Source of the DNA: Novosphingobium sp.
GTDB lineage: Bacteria > Pseudomonadota > Alphaproteobacteria > Sphingomonadales > Sphingomonadaceae
Length of the DNA: 64,000 nt
NCBI GenBank assembly: GCA_016719755.1
Contig: JADJYM010000015.1
Location: 1-64,000, forward strand
Direction: 5' to 3'
A program made the translations under genes and the position numbers. Positions 62,269-64,000 of this stretch are shown here, piece after piece; position 1 is the first letter of the stretch, and the number at the start of each line of letters is the position of its first letter. The notes under the pieces are model-generated. The model was not told where the DNA came from. It worked only from the letters and a program-made list of their open reading frames with translations, and did no database searches.

Positions 62269-62535
62269 ATGGCACACAAGAAAGCAGGCGGCTCCTCGCG
62301 CAACGGTCGCGATTCGGCCGGCCGTCGCCTTGGCGTGAAGAAGTTCGGCGGTCAGGAAGTGATCGGCGGCAACATCATCATCCGTCAGCGCGGCACCCGC
62401 GTGTACCCCGGCGCCAACGTCGGCATGGGCAAGGATCACACCCTGTTCGCGCTCACCGAAGGCCGCGTGCGCTTCCATGATGGCAAGCTGGGCCGCAAGT
62501 ACGTGTCGGTCGACATGGCAGTTGCCGCCGAATAA
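62269..62535 (+). CDS. rpmA: 50S ribosomal protein L27
   Basis: 88 residues: '[20 protein letters not shown]', '[20 protein letters not shown]' and '[20 protein letters not shown]' are the canonical L27 sequence. The N-terminus begins directly with '[10 protein letters not shown]', as expected for an uncleaved form. L27 reaches the peptidyl transferase centre. Followed by the terminator at 62602. Confidence 0.98.
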   Translation: MAHKKAGGSSRNGRDSAGRRLGVKKFGGQEVIGGNIIIRQRGTRVYPGANVGMGKDHTLFALTEGRVRFHDGKLGRKYVSVDMAVAAE

Positions 62536-62601
62536 CGGATGGTCGATGACGGGCCATCCTCGATGGGATGGCCCCGCCGGACACACGAGCCGGCCGAACG
62601 A

Positions 62602-62631
62602 GGGAGAGGGGCCAACCCGTCTCCCTTTTTT
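62602..62631 (+). terminator. Rho-independent terminator after rpmA
   Basis: GGGAGA (62602-62607) pairs with TCTCCC (62620-62625), helped by inner GGG/CCC, followed by TTTTTT (62626-62631). An earlier hairpin, GGGCCATCC/GGATGGCCC (62551-62574), lies upstream without a T-tract. Confidence 0.85.
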
Positions 62632-62757
62632 GATTCTCCCTCAGCCGCCCGACACCGGATGCCCCGCAGGCGAGGCATCCCGGCGCAGGCGTAATGGCTT
62701 TGTCACTTCGCCGCCCTAGAGCGGGCCTAGCGGGGTGAACGACGGGAGATTGAGACA

Positions 62758-63324
62758 ATGTTCATTCGCAGCGAAAGGCTGTTCCTGCGGCCCGGCTGGC
62801 CCGAGGACTGGGAAGAGCTGCTTGGCCGTATCGGCGACGAGGCGGTGGTCAGGAACCTGGCCCGCGCGCCCTGGCCCTACACCGCTGACGATGCGCGCTG
62901 GTTCGCCAGCCAGCCGCAGGATTCGCGCTGTCCGCACTTTTTCGTGACCCTGCCCACCAGCAGCGCCCCGGCGGAACTGATCGGATGCGTGGGCCTGGCC
63001 GAAAGCGATGGCGAGGTCGAGCTTGGTTACTGGTTAGCGCGCGAGCACTGGGGAAAGGGCTATGCCACCGAAGCCGCCCGGGCAGTGCTGCGGCTTGCCA
63101 GGGTGCTGGGCCACCGCGAGATCGTGGCCGGCCATTTCATCGACAATCCCGCCTCGGGCGCGGTGCTGCGCAAGGTCGGGTTCCGGCCGACCGGGCACCT
63201 GCGCCAGCGTTTCAGCCTGTCGCGGGGCTATGTCGCGCAGTCGGTCGAACATCGCATCCGGCTTGGCCCGCCATGCGATTGCGATGGCGACGATGACACC
63301 GCCGGGGTGATGCGAGCGGCCTGA
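62758..63324 (+). CDS. GNAT family N-acetyltransferase
   Basis: 188 residues of the RimJ/RimL type: 'MFIRSERLFLRPGWPEDWEE', 'LIGCVGLAESDGEVELGYWL' (strand 4), 'GYWLAREHWGKGYATEAARA' with the R/Q-x-x-G-x-G/A-like CoA loop (W-G-K-G-Y-A), and 'NPASGAVLRKVGFRPTGHLR'. The acceptor is unknown; N-terminal or small-molecule acetylation are both possible. Confidence 0.88.
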   Translation: MFIRSERLFLRPGWPEDWEELLGRIGDEAVVRNLARAPWPYTADDARWFASQPQDSRCPHFFVTLPTSSAPAELIGCVGLAESDGEVELGYWLAREHWGKGYATEAARAVLRLARVLGHREIVAGHFIDNPASGAVLRKVGFRPTGHLRQRFSLSRGYVAQSVEHRIRLGPPCDCDGDDDTAGVMRAA

Positions 63325-63336
63325 TCCCAAACGGAA

Positions 63337-63360
63337 AGGTCCCGCCAATTGGCGGGGCCT
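63337..63360. terminator. Terminator-like hairpin between convergent genes
   Basis: AGGTCCCGCC-AATT-GGCGGGGCCT forms a stem with one G-T pair, followed by TCTCGCGTTTA. It can serve the GNAT gene and the convergent hydrolase-like gene. There is no long T-tract, so moderate confidence. Confidence 0.55.
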
Positions 63361-63385
63361 CTCGCGTTTACAGGCATGGAGCCGT

Positions 63386-64000
63386 TCAGATCGCCAGCAC
63401 GGCGTCGGGAAACTCGCTCTCCGCCTTGCCGATCAGCGCGCGGTCGTCGTGCTTCCAGGGGTGGAAGCCGGGCATGAAATAGGCGAACCACGCGGGGACG
63501 ATCTTGCGCAGCACGCCCGGCGTGCCGAACAGGTACCAGGCCAGCTTCGCCTTGATCTTCCACCCGGTCAGCCCGTCCTGCGCCAGCAGGTCCAGCGTGT
63601 CGTTCCAGCGATTGCGCACGAAGCTCTGGGTGATCAGCAGCATCATCAGCGACTTGAGCTTCCAGCGCCGCCAGCGGCTCCAGCCCTTGGTGGCGTGGAG
63701 ATAGGTGTCGAAGGCCACGCCCTTGTGCTCAATCTCCTCGATCGCGTGCCAGCGCCACATCGCGGCGGTTTCAGGCTCGGCGTCCTTGAAGTGCTTGGGA
63801 TTGGCAAGGAATTCGTGCGCCATGATCGCGGTGTAGTGTTCCAGCGCGATGGTCGCGGCCAGGTTCACGATCGGCGGGCGCTGCTTGATCATTCCCATGA
63901 CTTCTTCAAGCCGCTGGTCGATCTTCTGCATGTCGTAACCCGCCGCCTCGGCCGCGGTGTTGAATACGATATGTTCGCGCGTGTGGTTGATCTCCTGCTT
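63386..64000 (-). CDS. Metal-dependent hydrolase (COG3687), partial
   Basis: 205 codons visible, running off the window edge at 64000 (the start is beyond). 'EINHTREHIVFNTAAEAAGY' at the upstream end, 'LAATIALEHYTAIMAHEFLA', 'AMWRWHAIEEIEHKGVAFDT' (E-x-I-E-H-K) and 'KLAWYLFGTPGVLRKIVPAW' match a helical di-metal-type protein with repeated E/H motifs. This family is annotated as predicted metal-dependent hydrolase. Its activity is not established. Confidence 0.85.
   Translation of the reverse strand, partial: KQEINHTREHIVFNTAAEAAGYDMQKIDQRLEEVMGMIKQRPPIVNLAATIALEHYTAIMAHEFLANPKHFKDAEPETAAMWRWHAIEEIEHKGVAFDTYLHATKGWSRWRRWKLKSLMMLLITQSFVRNRWNDTLDLLAQDGLTGWKIKAKLAWYLFGTPGVLRKIVPAWFAYFMPGFHPWKHDDRALIGKAESEFPDAVLAI

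Noticed and set aside
62551-62574. GGGCCATCC/GGATGGCCC hairpin as the rpmA terminator
   Set aside because: No T-tract follows; the hairpin at 62602 with six T is a better terminator.

Overview
The window is high-GC DNA of an alphaproteobacterium, most likely a sphingomonad (Sphingomonas/Novosphingobium type). The basis is protein-sequence resemblance, the aa3 oxidase operon with its assembly genes, the serC-serA-hisZ-purA order, and short palindromic repeats of a kind I associate with sphingomonad intergenic spaces. No rRNA is present, so the genus is inference.

Sequence quality is very uneven. From 1 to about 14.5 kb almost every gene is broken by one-base indels, mostly in G/C runs, although the protein families are ordinary housekeeping ones. 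Two copies of one IS21-type element (16.8-23.5 kb) carry different homopolymer errors. Correcting each against the other gives open reading frames of 504 and 242 codons, so these frameshifts look like sequencing or assembly errors rather than decay. From about 34 kb onward the genes are clean, apart from an artificial-looking run of 24 G at 56.19 kb.

Layout. 0.5-14.75 kb: CPBP-type membrane protease; circularly permuted ATP-grasp, alpha-E, transglutaminase-like and proteasome-like protease cluster; extensin-like protein; serC, serA, hisZ; an esterase; purA; an L,D-transpeptidase; a MarR-type regulator behind a possible LexA box. 14.8-24.6 kb: a mosaic island at tRNA-Val(TAC), with a 284-bp-spaced duplication that includes the tRNA 3' end, a serine recombinase cut by IS21, two inverted IS21 copies enclosing fragments of a MazG-like plus uracil-DNA-glycosylase-like operon, a toxin-antitoxin pair and a resolvase remnant. 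24.7-34.2 kb: a signalling locus of ECF sigma factor, anti-sigma factor, secreted subtilase and four exported proteins, bracketed by two paralogous LuxR-regulator/histidine-kinase pairs. The second kinase was destroyed by an internal deletion and an IS6 insertion that also cut the last exported protein.

34.2-48.4 kb: acyl-CoA dehydrogenase, TlpA-like thioredoxin, argH, LptM-like lipoprotein, lysA, siroheme synthase, two hotdog thioesterases, an unusual three-gene unit (52-residue peptide plus two related proteins with alpha-helical repeat tails), then a leftward operon pyrE-pdxJ-acpS-lepB-AI-2E permease-DUF3089-ruvX. 48.5-56.2 kb: aa3 cytochrome oxidase (coxB, ctaD, ctaB, ctaG, ctaE, DUF983, SURF1) interrupted by an alpha/beta hydrolase gene. 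56.2-64 kb: thrC, an rRNA-methyltransferase-like gene, folB, moaA-moaD-moaE, a lipoprotein, a strongly palindromic spacer, rplU-rpmA, a GNAT acetyltransferase and a partial metal-dependent hydrolase.

Most promising for new biology: the MazG-UDG pair trapped between the IS21 copies, the ECF/anti-sigma/subtilase locus, and the 40.87-42.91 kb small-peptide operon.
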